Positions 7,973 to 17,320 of a stretch of DNA of 64,000 bases are shown here, piece after piece (positions within the stretch are counted from its first letter, which is position 1; each line of letters starts with the position of its first letter). The DNA comes from Paludibacter sp. Lineage in GTDB: Bacteria > Bacteroidota > Bacteroidia > Bacteroidales > Paludibacteraceae. The notes below the pieces were generated by a model. The model was given only the letters and a program-made list of their open reading frames with translations, ran no database searches and was not told the DNA's origin. The stretch is from contig JAAFGX010000002.1 in NCBI GenBank assembly GCA_010365115.1, forward strand, positions 1 to 64,000, in the 5' to 3' direction. Position numbers and translations under genes: made by a program.

Positions 7973-10966
7973 ATGAGAAAGATTCATCTTTATATTATGC
8001 TGGTTGTGCTTTTTGCTTCAAGTGCAATTGTTGCTCAGAATATGAATATCACAGGAATAATTGTTGATAAAAAGACAGCTGAACCTTTGATAGGAGCTAC
8101 CGTACTGCAAAAGGGATCAAACAACGGTACAATTACCAATTTTGATGGGAATTTTACTATTTCCATCCCTCTGGACTCCACATTAGTAATTTCATACATA
8201 GGTTATATTCAACAAGAAATTGTTGTTAAGAATCAAAATCCCTTACGTATTCTGATGGTAGCAGATACTGAAATGTTGGAAGAAGTAGTTGTTGTAGGTT
8301 ATGGTACACAAAAAGTAAAAGACATGACTGCACCCATTTCCACCGTGAAAGGAAGCGACTTGAACAAACAAACTACTTCCAACGCAATGTCTGCATTACA
8401 AGGTAAAATGTCGGGCGTTCAAATTGTAAACAGTGGAGCCCCTGGAGCGGGGCCGAACGTGAAAATCCGCGGTGTTGGTTCTATTGGAGATTATGCCAAT
8501 CCATTGTATGTAGTTGATGGTGTTTTTGTCGACAATATTGACTTTTTGAGTAGTAGCGATATCGAAGATTTAACCGTTTTGAAAGATGCTTCGGCGGCTG
8601 CTATTTATGGCGTACGCGCTGCCAATGGAGTTGTGTTGGTAACTACCAAAAAAGGAAAAATTGACCAGACCAACATCAGTTACGATGGTTATGTGGGATT
8701 TCAAATTCCTGTAAACGTAATGAAACTGGCAGATAAGGATCAATATGTTGAATTGTTGAATATGGCCAATATCAATACATCGGGTTATGTTCCAAAAATT
8801 GCGGCGAATTATCCTGCCAGTACCGATTGGTATAGTAAATTAATCCGAAATGCAATTATGCATAATCATTCGGTGGATATTTCGGGCGCAACCGAAAAAA
8901 CCAATTATTCGTTGGGAATGAACTATTTCTTCCAAGAAGGAATTATGAATACCAAAAACGATTACGAGCGCTATAATTTCAGAGCAAGAATTGATCAAAA
9001 AGTAACTGATTGGATGAATATGGGCTTTAATACAGTGATTTCCAATTACAAAAAAAACAATCCCAATGACAATGCTTTTTTCTCTGCATTTGTAAATCCA
9101 CCGGTTTACAATGTGTACGATGATACCAATTCGGCTGCTTACCCTGTTCGGTTTGCATCACCTCAACAATACGGTTACGGAAATCAATATGGAAATCCGG
9201 TAGCATCGGCTTATTATAACAATAGTAAAGAAGATGGACTTAAAATGGTTTTCTCCACTTTTGCCGAGTTTAATTTGATTCCAAATAAATTAAAATTTAA
9301 GACTTCGTATAATCTTGATTTTGGGTTTTGGAAATCTCAAAACTATACCCCAGAGTTTAACGTAGGAGGTTCGCAAGGCGTTCGAAAATCAAATTTAAGT
9401 AAGACGCTAGGCGTAAGTACAAAACAAATTATTGATAATTTACTGACATATAACGATAAAGTTGGTCAACATAGTTTTACTGTTTTGCTGGGACAATCCA
9501 CCCGTATGGAAAAACAATCATACTTGACTGGAACTGCTCAAGATGTTCCTGGTTTCGATAATCAATCCATTTATTTAACTACTGGTTCGTTCAAAGATAG
9601 ATATGCTAGTGATGGCGCGTATGCTTATAATGGTCTTTCGTTCTTTACTCGCGGTACTTACAATTATAACGATAGATATTTGGCCACACTTACTTTCCGT
9701 GCCGATGCAAGTTCAAAATATCAGGAAAAGTGGGGCTATTTTCCTTCAATTGGGTTGGGCTGGATATTGACAGGAGAAGATTTTATGAAAAATCAATCCA
9801 CTTTTGATTTTTTAAAGCTACGTGCCAGTTGGGGATTGCTCGGCAATGATAATATACCTGCAAATTCAGCAGTTATACTGGGCTCTTCTGGAGCAGGCAG
9901 TTCAGGAATTTTTGGAGATAACTTAGTGGACGGCGTAGGAGCACAAACCGTAGTTCAACGCTATCTGAGATGGGAAGTTGTAAATGAATTTAATGTGGGT
10001 ATTGATTATAGTTTCAATAATACACCTTTAAAAGGAGAGATTGATTATTATAACAGAGTTACAAACAATGTGGTGTTTTTTGCTCCTATTGCCACAGGTG
10101 GAGGTGTCGCCCAACTGTTGAGTAACAATGGAACTGTTCAAAATCAAGGTGTTGAATTAAGCCTAAACTGGTCGAAAAAAGTAAATGATGATTTTTCATA
10201 CCATATTGGTCTTAATGCAACTACTATTGCCAATAAAGTGTTGAAACTGGCTGGTAGGGATTATATACCAGGTGCATCAGTCCGTGGAATTTTTGCTACA
10301 CGAACTCAAGTGGGACTTCCAATTGGTGCATTTTGGGGCTACGAAACAGATGGTGTTTTTGCCAGCGAATCAGAAGCACTTCGTAATCCGGTCAGTCAGG
10401 ACTATAAAAGAGCAGGTTTTTTCAAATACAAAGATCAAAACGGCGATAATATTATTGATGCTAAAGATGAAGTGTTTTTGGGAAGTCCAACTCCTTGGCT
10501 GATTGCTGGTTTTGATATTGGTGCTAGTTATAAAAAAATGGATGTTAGCGTAACTATTCAGGGGCAGTTAGGAAATAAAGTGTTGAATGCAAAACGAATG
10601 AACCGCGATGTTTTTTCGGATGGTAATTACGACTTGAATTTTTATAAAAACGCATGGACAACTACTAACCTTTCAACTACTTATCCTTCGGCCGAAGCGT
10701 ATACTATCGATAGGGTAATAAACGATTTTTTTGTAGAAGATGCCTCCTATTTTCGGATACAGAACATACAAATTGGATATACTTTCGGCAAAATTATGGG
10801 AATTTCGGCTTTGAGAATTTACGCTTCTGCTCAACGTCCATTCACCTATTTTGGGTACAATGGTTTTACCCCCGAAGTCAGTGGTTCACCCATCAGCAAT
10901 GGTGTTGATACTTCAGTTTATCCAATGCAAGCAATTTACAGTATAGGACTAAAAATGAATTTATAA
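7973..10966 (+). CDS. susC: SusC-family TonB-dependent outer-membrane glycan importer
   Basis: The 997-residue protein has a signal peptide ending near IVAQ. A carboxypeptidase-D-like regulatory domain follows (about 25-100; 'GIIVDKKTAEPLIGATVLQK'). A TonB-box-like stretch 'EEVVVVGYGTQKVKD' comes next, then the plug (about 110-225; 'IRGVGSIGDYANPLYVVDGV') and a beta-barrel ending in 'SIGLKMNL'. SusC proteins import oligosaccharides through the outer membrane using TonB energy, capped by a SusD lipoprotein. susD follows 63 bases downstream, the classic pair. In this locus the cargo is probably beta-1,2-gluco-oligosaccharide. The symbol denotes the family, not starch specificity. Confidence 0.95.
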   Translation: MRKIHLYIMLVVLFASSAIVAQNMNITGIIVDKKTAEPLIGATVLQKGSNNGTITNFDGNFTISIPLDSTLVISYIGYIQQEIVVKNQNPLRILMVADTEMLEEVVVVGYGTQKVKDMTAPISTVKGSDLNKQTTSNAMSALQGKMSGVQIVNSGAPGAGPNVKIRGVGSIGDYANPLYVVDGVFVDNIDFLSSSDIEDLTVLKDASAAAIYGVRAANGVVLVTTKKGKIDQTNISYDGYVGFQIPVNVMKLADKDQYVELLNMANINTSGYVPKIAANYPASTDWYSKLIRNAIMHNHSVDISGATEKTNYSLGMNYFFQEGIMNTKNDYERYNFRARIDQKVTDWMNMGFNTVISNYKKNNPNDNAFFSAFVNPPVYNVYDDTNSAAYPVRFASPQQYGYGNQYGNPVASAYYNNSKEDGLKMVFSTFAEFNLIPNKLKFKTSYNLDFGFWKSQNYTPEFNVGGSQGVRKSNLSKTLGVSTKQIIDNLLTYNDKVGQHSFTVLLGQSTRMEKQSYLTGTAQDVPGFDNQSIYLTTGSFKDRYASDGAYAYNGLSFFTRGTYNYNDRYLATLTFRADASSKYQEKWGYFPSIGLGWILTGEDFMKNQSTFDFLKLRASWGLLGNDNIPANSAVILGSSGAGSSGIFGDNLVDGVGAQTVVQRYLRWEVVNEFNVGIDYSFNNTPLKGEIDYYNRVTNNVVFFAPIATGGGVAQLLSNNGTVQNQGVELSLNWSKKVNDDFSYHIGLNATTIANKVLKLAGRDYIPGASVRGIFATRTQVGLPIGAFWGYETDGVFASESEALRNPVSQDYKRAGFFKYKDQNGDNIIDAKDEVFLGSPTPWLIAGFDIGASYKKMDVSVTIQGQLGNKVLNAKRMNRDVFSDGNYDLNFYKNAWTTTNLSTTYPSAEAYTIDRVINDFFVEDASYFRIQNIQIGYTFGKIMGISALRIYASAQRPFTYFGYNGFTPEVSGSPISNGVDTSVYPMQAIYSIGLKMNL

Positions 10967-10967
10967 G

Positions 10968-10990
10968 ACCCTCAACCCCCTAAAGGGGGC
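10968..10990. repeat. Dispersed 'cccccta-aaggggg' repeat between susC and susD
   Basis: The sequence 'accctcaaccccctaaaggg' followed by 'ggc' can form a short G/C hairpin. It is one of at least four related copies in the window. In this position it could reduce read-through or protect mRNA ends, but that is speculative. Confidence 0.6.
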
Positions 10991-11029
10991 TTAAATAAAT
11001 GCAGTGAATAACTTCAAAATTATAATCTT

Positions 11030-12514
11030 ATGAAAAACACTATATTATTAACAGTTTTAAGTGTATTCTTGTTAGCTGGGTGCAGCGATTTTCTGGATAT
11101 TCGCCCTGAAGGTACAGTTCCCTCCACTGGAATGGATTATACAAAATCGGAGAATATTTTTCTTCCAATCAGTGCAGCTTATGCAAAAATGCGTACAGGA
11201 AATACCCATGCATTTTCATATATTGGAGCATTCGAAATTACATCTGATAATGCCGATAAAGGAAGTACCCCCGAAGATAATCCTACTATGAAGCAATTGG
11301 ATGAATTTACTTATGGACCAACCAATACAGTGATAAATGACTTATGGACAGGTTATTTCGATATGGTGAGTGGTGCAAATCATGCAATTAGTCAAATGTC
11401 GTTGTTTGAGGTTGCATTGCAAAACGAAGACCTTAAAACATTTACCCGACAATGTGCAGGCGAAGCAAAAACAATACGAGCTTATGCTAATTTCAATCTC
11501 ACGAGATTATTTGGACGAGTTCCTTTAATTGAAACAATACTCACGGCCGAAGAATTGGCTGCTAAAACACAAGCTACAAAATCGCAATTATACGATTTCA
11601 TAGAGAAAGATTTATTGGAAGCAATAGCTGTTTTGCCTGAATCATACTCAAAAGATTGGGCTGGAAGAATAAATAAATATACCGCAATGGCATTGAAAGC
11701 AAAAGTACATCTATATCAAAACGAATGGGATTCTGTTGCCTCTCTTACCGATCGCATCATGGCATCAGGGAAGTATGATTTATTGCCTAATTTTAGAACC
11801 GTATTCTCGCTCGATGGTGAAAATAGTATTGAATCACTTTTCGAAATTCAAAGTTCAACTTTAGGAAAATCATCAGGCGATGGTACCTATCTTGAGTATG
11901 GTTTTGTTCAGGGTCCACGCGGTAATACCCCCGCCAATATGCAGGGTTGGGGATTCTGTACGCCAAGTGCCAATTTGATAAACTTCTTTACTTCAAGAGG
12001 TGAAACCGTAAGGGCGGCTACTACTTTCTTGTATCGGGGTACTAAAACACCCGAAGGTGATAGTATAAAAATGGCTTGCAGTAATCCTGTTTACAATGGA
12101 AAAGTGTATACGCCTTCTCAATACAATCTATGGAGCTTTAATGGTTACGGATTTGACCAAAATGTAAGGATTATTCGATATTCGGATGTACTTCTTATGT
12201 TTGCCGAATCTAAGATAAATGGAGCAAGTTTCCCAACTTCAAGTGGCTTTACAGCGCTTACTGCAATTAACAAAGTACGTGAGCGAGTTAAACTATTGCC
12301 TTTAAACACGGTCACTTTGCAAAATGTGTGGGATGAACGTCGTGCTGAGCTGGCATTGGAAGAAGATCGGTTTTTTGACTTAGTACGTACAGGTCAAGCG
12401 GCCACATTGTTGACAAGTAAAGGATATATTCCCACAAAGAACAATGTTTTTCCAATACCGAGTGCGCAAAGTCAATTGAATACGAATCTAGAACAAAATC
12501 CAAATTATAACTAA
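11030..12514 (+). CDS. susD: SusD/RagB-family surface glycan-binding lipoprotein
   Basis: The 494-residue product starts with a lipoprotein signal (LLAGC, Cys near residue 18) and 'SDFLDIRPEG', which is typical of SusD N-termini. The C-terminal RagB/SusD region has 'RIIRYSDVLLMFAES', 'AINKVRERVKL' and 'WDERRAELALEEDRFFDLVR', all hallmark segments. SusD forms the lid over the SusC barrel and captures oligosaccharides at the cell surface. It is placed directly after susC. Length is normal for the family. The ligand is inferred from the GH144 and GH3 neighbours. Confidence 0.95.
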   Translation: MKNTILLTVLSVFLLAGCSDFLDIRPEGTVPSTGMDYTKSENIFLPISAAYAKMRTGNTHAFSYIGAFEITSDNADKGSTPEDNPTMKQLDEFTYGPTNTVINDLWTGYFDMVSGANHAISQMSLFEVALQNEDLKTFTRQCAGEAKTIRAYANFNLTRLFGRVPLIETILTAEELAAKTQATKSQLYDFIEKDLLEAIAVLPESYSKDWAGRINKYTAMALKAKVHLYQNEWDSVASLTDRIMASGKYDLLPNFRTVFSLDGENSIESLFEIQSSTLGKSSGDGTYLEYGFVQGPRGNTPANMQGWGFCTPSANLINFFTSRGETVRAATTFLYRGTKTPEGDSIKMACSNPVYNGKVYTPSQYNLWSFNGYGFDQNVRIIRYSDVLLMFAESKINGASFPTSSGFTALTAINKVRERVKLLPLNTVTLQNVWDERRAELALEEDRFFDLVRTGQAATLLTSKGYIPTKNNVFPIPSAQSQLNTNLEQNPNYN

Positions 12515-12592
12515 TCAAATTTAATCAATCAAAAAATCAATCAAAAAAACAATTTTATTAATTATTTAATTTTCTAAAACACAATTATTATC

Positions 12593-13456
12593 ATGAAAAA
12601 GTTAAAATTATTCAGTGTATTCACTGTATCCGCCTTATTTATTGGCATGTCGTTTACTTCTTGCAAAACAACCGAACCCGATCCAAATGATGGAAAAACA
12701 GATCCATCAACCATTGCAACAAGTAATTTGGTAGCTTATTTTCCATTTAATGGAAATGCAACAGAAGCTATTGGTACTTTAACCCCAGAAGTTCAGCCTA
12801 ATGTGACTTATGTTACCGGTAGACGTGGAAAAGCTTATCAGGGTGCAACAGGGGCTCATTTGCGTTATGCTTTGCCAGCTGCAAGCAAACTTAAAAGCTT
12901 GACTTCTTTTTCCGTTGGTATGTGGTTTAAATCTCCACTAGTTACAGGTGATCCTGAACCAATTTTTTTTCAAATTGGAAAATCGGATGATTTATTCTGG
13001 GGAAATATGACACTTGCACTCAATCGGTTGGCTGCAACTGCCGACTCATTGCAGTTTAAAGCATTTTTCCTGAAGACAGGTGTTGAATGGTCTGGTCAAA
13101 GTGTTGGTTTTTCGAAAAATACATTCAAAATAAACAATTGGATGCATTTAGTTTTCGAGTATGATGCTGCAACATCTAAGTACAAAATTTTTAAAGACGG
13201 AGTACAGGTTGTAACAAATACAGGTGTTGAAGACCGCAAATCTGGTCCTACAGGTGCAGCTCTCGGAGCTTTAGCTTTTGATAAAGCCGATAAAATTAAT
13301 ATTGGTGCATGGCGTCCAAAAACCGAAGGTACAGCTACCGATGTGTGGATGGGTTGGTTTATGGGCAACCTTGATGAACTTCGTGTTTACGATAAAGCAT
13401 TAACTGCTGTCGAAGTAAAAGCATTGTACGATGCTGAAGTAACTCAAGTGAACTAA
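12593..13456 (+). CDS. LamG/concanavalin-A-like surface lipoprotein, probable glycan-binding protein
   Basis: The 287-residue product has a lipoprotein signal (FIGMSFTSC) and a short Asp/Pro-rich linker. One LamG-type jelly-roll domain (about 45-285) follows, recognised from 'LVAYFPFNGNATEAIG', 'TSFSVGMWFKSP', 'WMHLVFEYDA', 'YKIFKDGVQV' and 'GNLDELRVYDKALTAVEV'. It lacks any obvious hydrolase motif. Located right after susD, where Bacteroidota loci usually keep the surface glycan-binding protein (SGBP), it most likely binds the polysaccharide outside the cell. A weak glycosidase activity cannot be excluded, since some LamG-like proteins are enzymes. Confidence 0.82.
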   Translation: MKKLKLFSVFTVSALFIGMSFTSCKTTEPDPNDGKTDPSTIATSNLVAYFPFNGNATEAIGTLTPEVQPNVTYVTGRRGKAYQGATGAHLRYALPAASKLKSLTSFSVGMWFKSPLVTGDPEPIFFQIGKSDDLFWGNMTLALNRLAATADSLQFKAFFLKTGVEWSGQSVGFSKNTFKINNWMHLVFEYDAATSKYKIFKDGVQVVTNTGVEDRKSGPTGAALGALAFDKADKINIGAWRPKTEGTATDVWMGWFMGNLDELRVYDKALTAVEVKALYDAEVTQVN

Positions 13457-13474
13457 TTTTTTAAAACTCTCGTT

Positions 13475-13510
13475 ATACAGGGAGAATGTTGATTCATTCT
13501 CCCTGTATTT
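13475..13510 (+). terminator. Strong hairpin inside the PUL
   Basis: A 13-bp stem, 'tacagggagaatg' with 'cattctccctgta', closes on a 6-nt loop and is followed by 'tttttaattt'. It sits between the LamG gene and the second GH144 gene. It may terminate or attenuate the susCD transcript. Confidence 0.75.
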
Positions 13511-13537
13511 TTAATTTGGTAATTCTAACGCCCCGAC

Positions 13538-15181
13538 ATGAAAACTCCGAATCTTTTATTGGTAGCCATATTATTACTCTTCTCTTGCTGCAAAGTAGAA
13601 GAACCTCTTCCTCAATTAAAAAATACATATATCGAATCGGTAACTATCAACGGAACCGAAGTTTGGAGTGGGGGAAATGCTATTCAAATTCGACCTGATT
13701 CAGTAGTTTTTCGGGTTGTTTTTTCGAATCCCATATCCAGAAGTAATATCAATCCATTAAAATTATTCGTAAGTAGTAACATTGATACAAGTTTTATTCT
13801 CCTGAATGAAACCGATTCAAATGTTCTATCTTTCAAAATTGCCAAAACACTCAATTATTACACCACTTATAAACTGTTTTTTATTTCAGGTGAAAACCTA
13901 GGCGTAAAACTCATTGATAATTACGAATATACTTTTGTTACCGATTTAGATCCAACACCAAAATTTCCCATCATTTCCGACGATAGTTTACTCACCTTGG
14001 TTCAGAAAAAGACATTTGATTATTTCTGGAGTTATGCGCACCCGGTTTCAGGTTTAGCCCGTGAACGACTTGGTTCAGGAGAGACTGTTACTTCTGGTGG
14101 TTCGGGTTTTGGTATCATGACAATTCCTGTAGCCATCGAACGCGGATTTATTACCCGTCAACAAGGTTACGAACGAATGAATATCATTGTAAATTTTCTG
14201 AATACCAAAGCCGACAGGTTTCATGGAGCTTTCCCCCACTGGCTCAACGGAACAACCGGAAAAGTACAAGCTTTCAGCACAAAAGACAATGGTGCCGATT
14301 TGGTAGAAACGGCTTTTTTAATCCAGGGATTATTGACTGTACAGTCCTATTTTAAAAATGGAAATACTGCCGAAAAAACAATGTGTGCCAATATACAAAC
14401 TATTTGGGAAAACGTGGAATGGACGTGGTTTCAGAAGAATAACGAACAAAAGCTGTACTGGCATTGGTCGCCAACCTACAACTGGGACATGAATATGCCT
14501 GTAACCGGTTGGAACGAAGGATTGATTATTTATGTACTAGCTGCTTCTTCACCCACTTATCCAATCACAAAATCGGTTTACGACAATGGTTGGGCGAGAA
14601 ATGGTGCTATGAAAAATGGAAAAACTTTTTATGACATTATTTTGCCACTTGGCGAGGATAGAGGTGGACCGCTATTTTTTACCCACTATTCATTTTTAGG
14701 TTTAAATCCTCATAATTTATCCGATACTTATGCCAATTATTGGGAACAAAACACTGCTCATGCACAGATTAATTATAGCTATTGCGTGGTCAACCCCCGA
14801 AATCATTATGGTTATGGTGCTAATTGTTGGGGATTAACGGCCAGCGATATTCAAAATGGTTATACCGCTTCATCGCCTCATAACGATGGAGGTACAATTG
14901 CTCCTACAGCCGCACTCTCATCGTTTCCTTATACACCGTTGGAAAGCATGAGGGCTATGCGATTTTTCTATTATACATTGGGCGATAAAATTTGGGGCGA
15001 ATATGGTTTTAAAGATGCTTTCAACCTTAATCAGCGTTGGTTTGCCAGTTCATATCTGGCTATAGATCAAGGTCCGATTGTGGTGATGATTGAAAACCAC
15101 CGCACCGGTTTGCTTTGGAATTTATTTATGCAAAATGATAATGTAAAAGCAGGGTTGACAAAATTGGGATTCAGTTATTGA
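13538..15181 (+). CDS. GH144-type endo-beta-1,2-glucanase, lipoprotein with N-terminal Ig-like domain
   Basis: The 547-residue product starts with a lipoprotein signal (ILLLFSCC). An Ig-like domain follows (about 28-135), then a GH144/PF10091 catalytic domain (about 148-547). It shares with the 6312-7934 paralogue 'GGSGFGIMTIPVAIER', 'DLVETAFLIQGLLTVQSYF', 'GGPLFFTHYSFLGLNPHN', 'YGANCWGLTASD' and 'AIDQGPIVVMIENHRTGLLW'. Being a lipoprotein, it is well placed to be the surface endo-enzyme that cuts polymer before SusCD import, while the other GH144 would act in the periplasm. That split is inference. A hairpin upstream may set its expression apart from the rest of the locus. Confidence 0.88.
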   Translation: MKTPNLLLVAILLLFSCCKVEEPLPQLKNTYIESVTINGTEVWSGGNAIQIRPDSVVFRVVFSNPISRSNINPLKLFVSSNIDTSFILLNETDSNVLSFKIAKTLNYYTTYKLFFISGENLGVKLIDNYEYTFVTDLDPTPKFPIISDDSLLTLVQKKTFDYFWSYAHPVSGLARERLGSGETVTSGGSGFGIMTIPVAIERGFITRQQGYERMNIIVNFLNTKADRFHGAFPHWLNGTTGKVQAFSTKDNGADLVETAFLIQGLLTVQSYFKNGNTAEKTMCANIQTIWENVEWTWFQKNNEQKLYWHWSPTYNWDMNMPVTGWNEGLIIYVLAASSPTYPITKSVYDNGWARNGAMKNGKTFYDIILPLGEDRGGPLFFTHYSFLGLNPHNLSDTYANYWEQNTAHAQINYSYCVVNPRNHYGYGANCWGLTASDIQNGYTASSPHNDGGTIAPTAALSSFPYTPLESMRAMRFFYYTLGDKIWGEYGFKDAFNLNQRWFASSYLAIDQGPIVVMIENHRTGLLWNLFMQNDNVKAGLTKLGFSY

Positions 15182-15203
15182 TTTTTTGATATAAGAATAC
15201 ATG

Positions 15204-15247
15204 ACAAAAAAGCCCTTTTCCAATTGGAAAAGGGCTTCTGTATTTTT
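15204..15247. terminator. Bidirectional terminator between GH144 and rpsT
   Basis: A perfect palindrome, 'agcccttttccaattggaaa' plus 'agggct' (15211-15236), has an A-run before it and T-rich sequence after it. It can therefore end transcripts from both converging genes. Confidence 0.85.
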
Positions 15248-15259
15248 TGTAAGAAGCTA

Positions 15260-15514
15260 TTATGCTAATTTATTTACGTAAAGAGTCAACTTCGATTTCA
15301 AGTTGCTAGCTTTGTTTTTGTGAATGATGTTACGTTTAGCCAATTTGTCTAACATTGCACTGATTTTAGGTAACATTTCAGAAGCTTCTGTTTTATCGGT
15401 TGTTGCGCGCAATTTACGAACAGAGTTACGAGCTGTTTTTGCAAAATAGCGATTGTGCAATTTTTTTCTGTCAGCTTGACGTATTCTCTTAATTGATGAT
15501 TTATGATTTGCCAT
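15260..15514 (-). CDS. rpsT: 30S ribosomal protein S20
   Basis: The 84-residue, strongly basic protein begins [21 protein letters not shown] and has '[12 protein letters not shown]' and '[19 protein letters not shown]', all typical of S20. It binds 16S rRNA in the small subunit and is full length. It lies directly after tRNA-Glu on the same strand, and the two probably share the promoter at 15674-15704. Confidence 0.98.
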   Translation of the reverse strand: MANHKSSIKRIRQADRKKLHNRYFAKTARNSVRKLRATTDKTEASEMLPKISAMLDKLAKRNIIHKNKASNLKSKLTLYVNKLA

Positions 15515-15554
15515 CTCAATCTATTTTAATTCTTTTAAATTTCTAGTTATTTAG

Positions 15555-15626
15555 TAGTCCCTAGGGGAGTCGAACCCCTCTTTCCAGGATGAAAACCTGG
15601 CGTCCTAACCGATAGACGAAGGGACC
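15555..15626 (-). tRNA. tRNA-Glu (anticodon TTC)
   Basis: The minus strand folds as a cloverleaf of 72 nt, starting GGTCCCTTCGTCTATCGGTT. The acceptor stem is GGTCCCT with AGGGACT (a G-U closing pair), and the T-loop is GGTTCGACTCC. The anticodon stem is CCAGG/CCTGG with loop TTTTCAT, giving anticodon TTC. CCA is not encoded. Confidence 0.96.
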
Positions 15627-15673
15627 ATTGCTGGTCGTTTGCTAGTAAGAAGTGTTCCTCTCAATAGCGGGTG

Positions 15674-15704
15674 CAAATATACGGCACTTTTTTGAATCTA
15701 CAAA
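15674..15704 (-). promoter_or_regulatory. Promoter of tRNA-Glu/rpsT
   Basis: On the minus strand the sequence is TTTG, exactly 19 bases, then TATATTTG. This is a perfect match to the Bacteroidota housekeeping consensus TTTG-N19-TAnnTTTG. It ends 48 bases before the tRNA 5' end. Confidence 0.85.
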
Positions 15705-15845
15705 ACCTTTACTTCAAATATTTTTATTTTATTTGTAAAATGCTATTTATCAATATGTACGAACCCAAATACAATAGAAATATTCTGTGTTCACATCCAA
15801 TTTACATGGATATTTTGTTACATTTGTAGTCTCAACCATCATTTT

Positions 15846-16568
15846 ATGCAGGTAAAAACCAGAGGAATTATACTTCATAGCATTAAATATTCCGATTCGG
15901 CATCCATTATTACTGTTTATACTGAACAATTCGGACGGGCATCCTATATGGTTCATGGCATAAATAAAAAGAAATCGGTATGTCGACCGGCCATGTTACA
16001 ACCTCTTTCGTTAGTCGAAATGGATGTTTTTCATACCCCTGGTAAGGAACTCCATCGGATTAAAGATTTGCAAATGGCGTATACTTTTACACGCGTGCCT
16101 TATAATCCGATTAAGAATTCGTTGGCGTTGTTTCTCTCCGAAATGCTTTTCAGAACCTTGCGACAAACCGAACCTGACGAGAATTTGTTCTTTTATTTGG
16201 AAAATTCCATTCAGCAATTGGATGGTTGCGAAGCAGGATTAGCAAACTTTCATTTGGTGTTTTTGCTCAAGCTGACGCGTTATTTGGGTTTTGAACCCAA
16301 CAGCGATGAGGAAACATTCCGATATTTTGATTTAATGAACGGCATTTTTCAGAACAACAAGCCCTTACATGTGCATTATCTGACTGAAGAGGAATCGGTT
16401 GATTTTGCGGCATTATTACATGCCGATTACAACAATATGCATCAACTGGTTTTTTCGCGCCAGAAACGCATTAAACTGCTCGAAAGCATAGTAGATTATT
16501 ATCGTCTGCACATTCCCGATTTCCATGGGGTACATTCGTTAGAGGTGTTGCAACATCTTTTCGATTGA
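15846..16568 (+). CDS. recO: DNA repair protein RecO
   Basis: The 240-residue product has the RecO N-terminal OB-fold (about 1-80; 'TRGIILHSIKYSDSASIITV', 'FGRASYMVHGI') and a helical C-terminal domain with 'LALFLSEMLFRTLRQTEPDENLF'. RecO loads RecA on SSB-coated DNA together with RecR in gap repair. The length is typical. The Cys zinc-finger present in some RecO proteins is not seen, as is usual in this phylum. A TACATTTG element at 15819-15826 could be its -7 box. The gene is transcribed alone and converges on the SIMPL gene. Confidence 0.95.
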   Translation: MQVKTRGIILHSIKYSDSASIITVYTEQFGRASYMVHGINKKKSVCRPAMLQPLSLVEMDVFHTPGKELHRIKDLQMAYTFTRVPYNPIKNSLALFLSEMLFRTLRQTEPDENLFFYLENSIQQLDGCEAGLANFHLVFLLKLTRYLGFEPNSDEETFRYFDLMNGIFQNNKPLHVHYLTEEESVDFAALLHADYNNMHQLVFSRQKRIKLLESIVDYYRLHIPDFHGVHSLEVLQHLFD

Positions 16569-16577
16569 AGCCAATCG

Positions 16578-17309
16578 TTATTTTACCTGATATTGCATTT
16601 TTACTGTTATAGTTGCGGTTTTCTTTTTGGAACTAGTGTTAAATGCTCCGCCCCAACTATAATATTCGGATGAGTTTTGGGCAATAATTTGGAAAACACC
16701 CATGGTGGAATTTGTCATTTTACCTAACTTTCCTTCTCCATTTTCGGCAATCGTTTTGGCTCTCACATAACCATCCTGAGCTGCATTGGCAAGCATTGCC
16801 ACTTTCAAATCGGATAATTTGGTGTAGTAATATTCTGGTGCTAATGATGTGATTTCGATGCCACTGTTAATTAGTTCTGTAACTTCGCGTGAAATACTTT
16901 CCACTTTTTGTACATCGGTGGATGAAATTGTAACTTGTTGAGTCAATCTGTATCCATCAAAATTTGAAACAGTATTGCCGTTCGAAGTTATATAAACAAA
17001 TTCTTTTGTAATTTCGGCTGCCGACACTGTCATTTCGCTGGCTAATATTCCTTTAGTTCCCAAAAATTTTCGGGTAGATTCACTTTGCTTTTTCAGTTCG
17101 GCATAAGCGGTGGTTAAATTCTGGTCTTTAACCGTGAACTGACTTTTCCAAACTATCAAATCTGATTCGAAATTACGTTCGGCCATGCCGGTTACAGCAA
17201 TCACGTTTTCTGAAGCATTTCGGTTTTTTATGCCATCAACAACTATAAAAACAGAGAGGATCAAACAAACCGATACGATCAAAGTGATAAGCAACTGATT
17301 TGATTTCAT
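16578..17309 (-). CDS. SIMPL-domain (DUF541) periplasmic protein
   Basis: The 243-residue product has an N-terminal hydrophobic helix (about 7-26) that anchors or exports it, followed by a SIMPL/DUF541 domain. Landmarks are 'VIAVTGMAERNFESDLIVWK', 'GNTVSNFDGYRLTQQVTI' and 'LKVAMLANAAQDGYVRAKTI'. SIMPL proteins form oligomeric periplasmic assemblies whose role is largely unknown; one member was linked to signalling in mammals and others to oxidative stress. It is 11 bases after the NlpC/P60 gene stop on the same strand, so co-transcription is likely. Confidence 0.9.
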   Translation of the reverse strand: MKSNQLLITLIVSVCLILSVFIVVDGIKNRNASENVIAVTGMAERNFESDLIVWKSQFTVKDQNLTTAYAELKKQSESTRKFLGTKGILASEMTVSAAEITKEFVYITSNGNTVSNFDGYRLTQQVTISSTDVQKVESISREVTELINSGIEITSLAPEYYYTKLSDLKVAMLANAAQDGYVRAKTIAENGEGKLGKMTNSTMGVFQIIAQNSSEYYSWGGAFNTSSKKKTATITVKMQYQVK

Positions 17310-17320
17310 AAAAATAAGTG

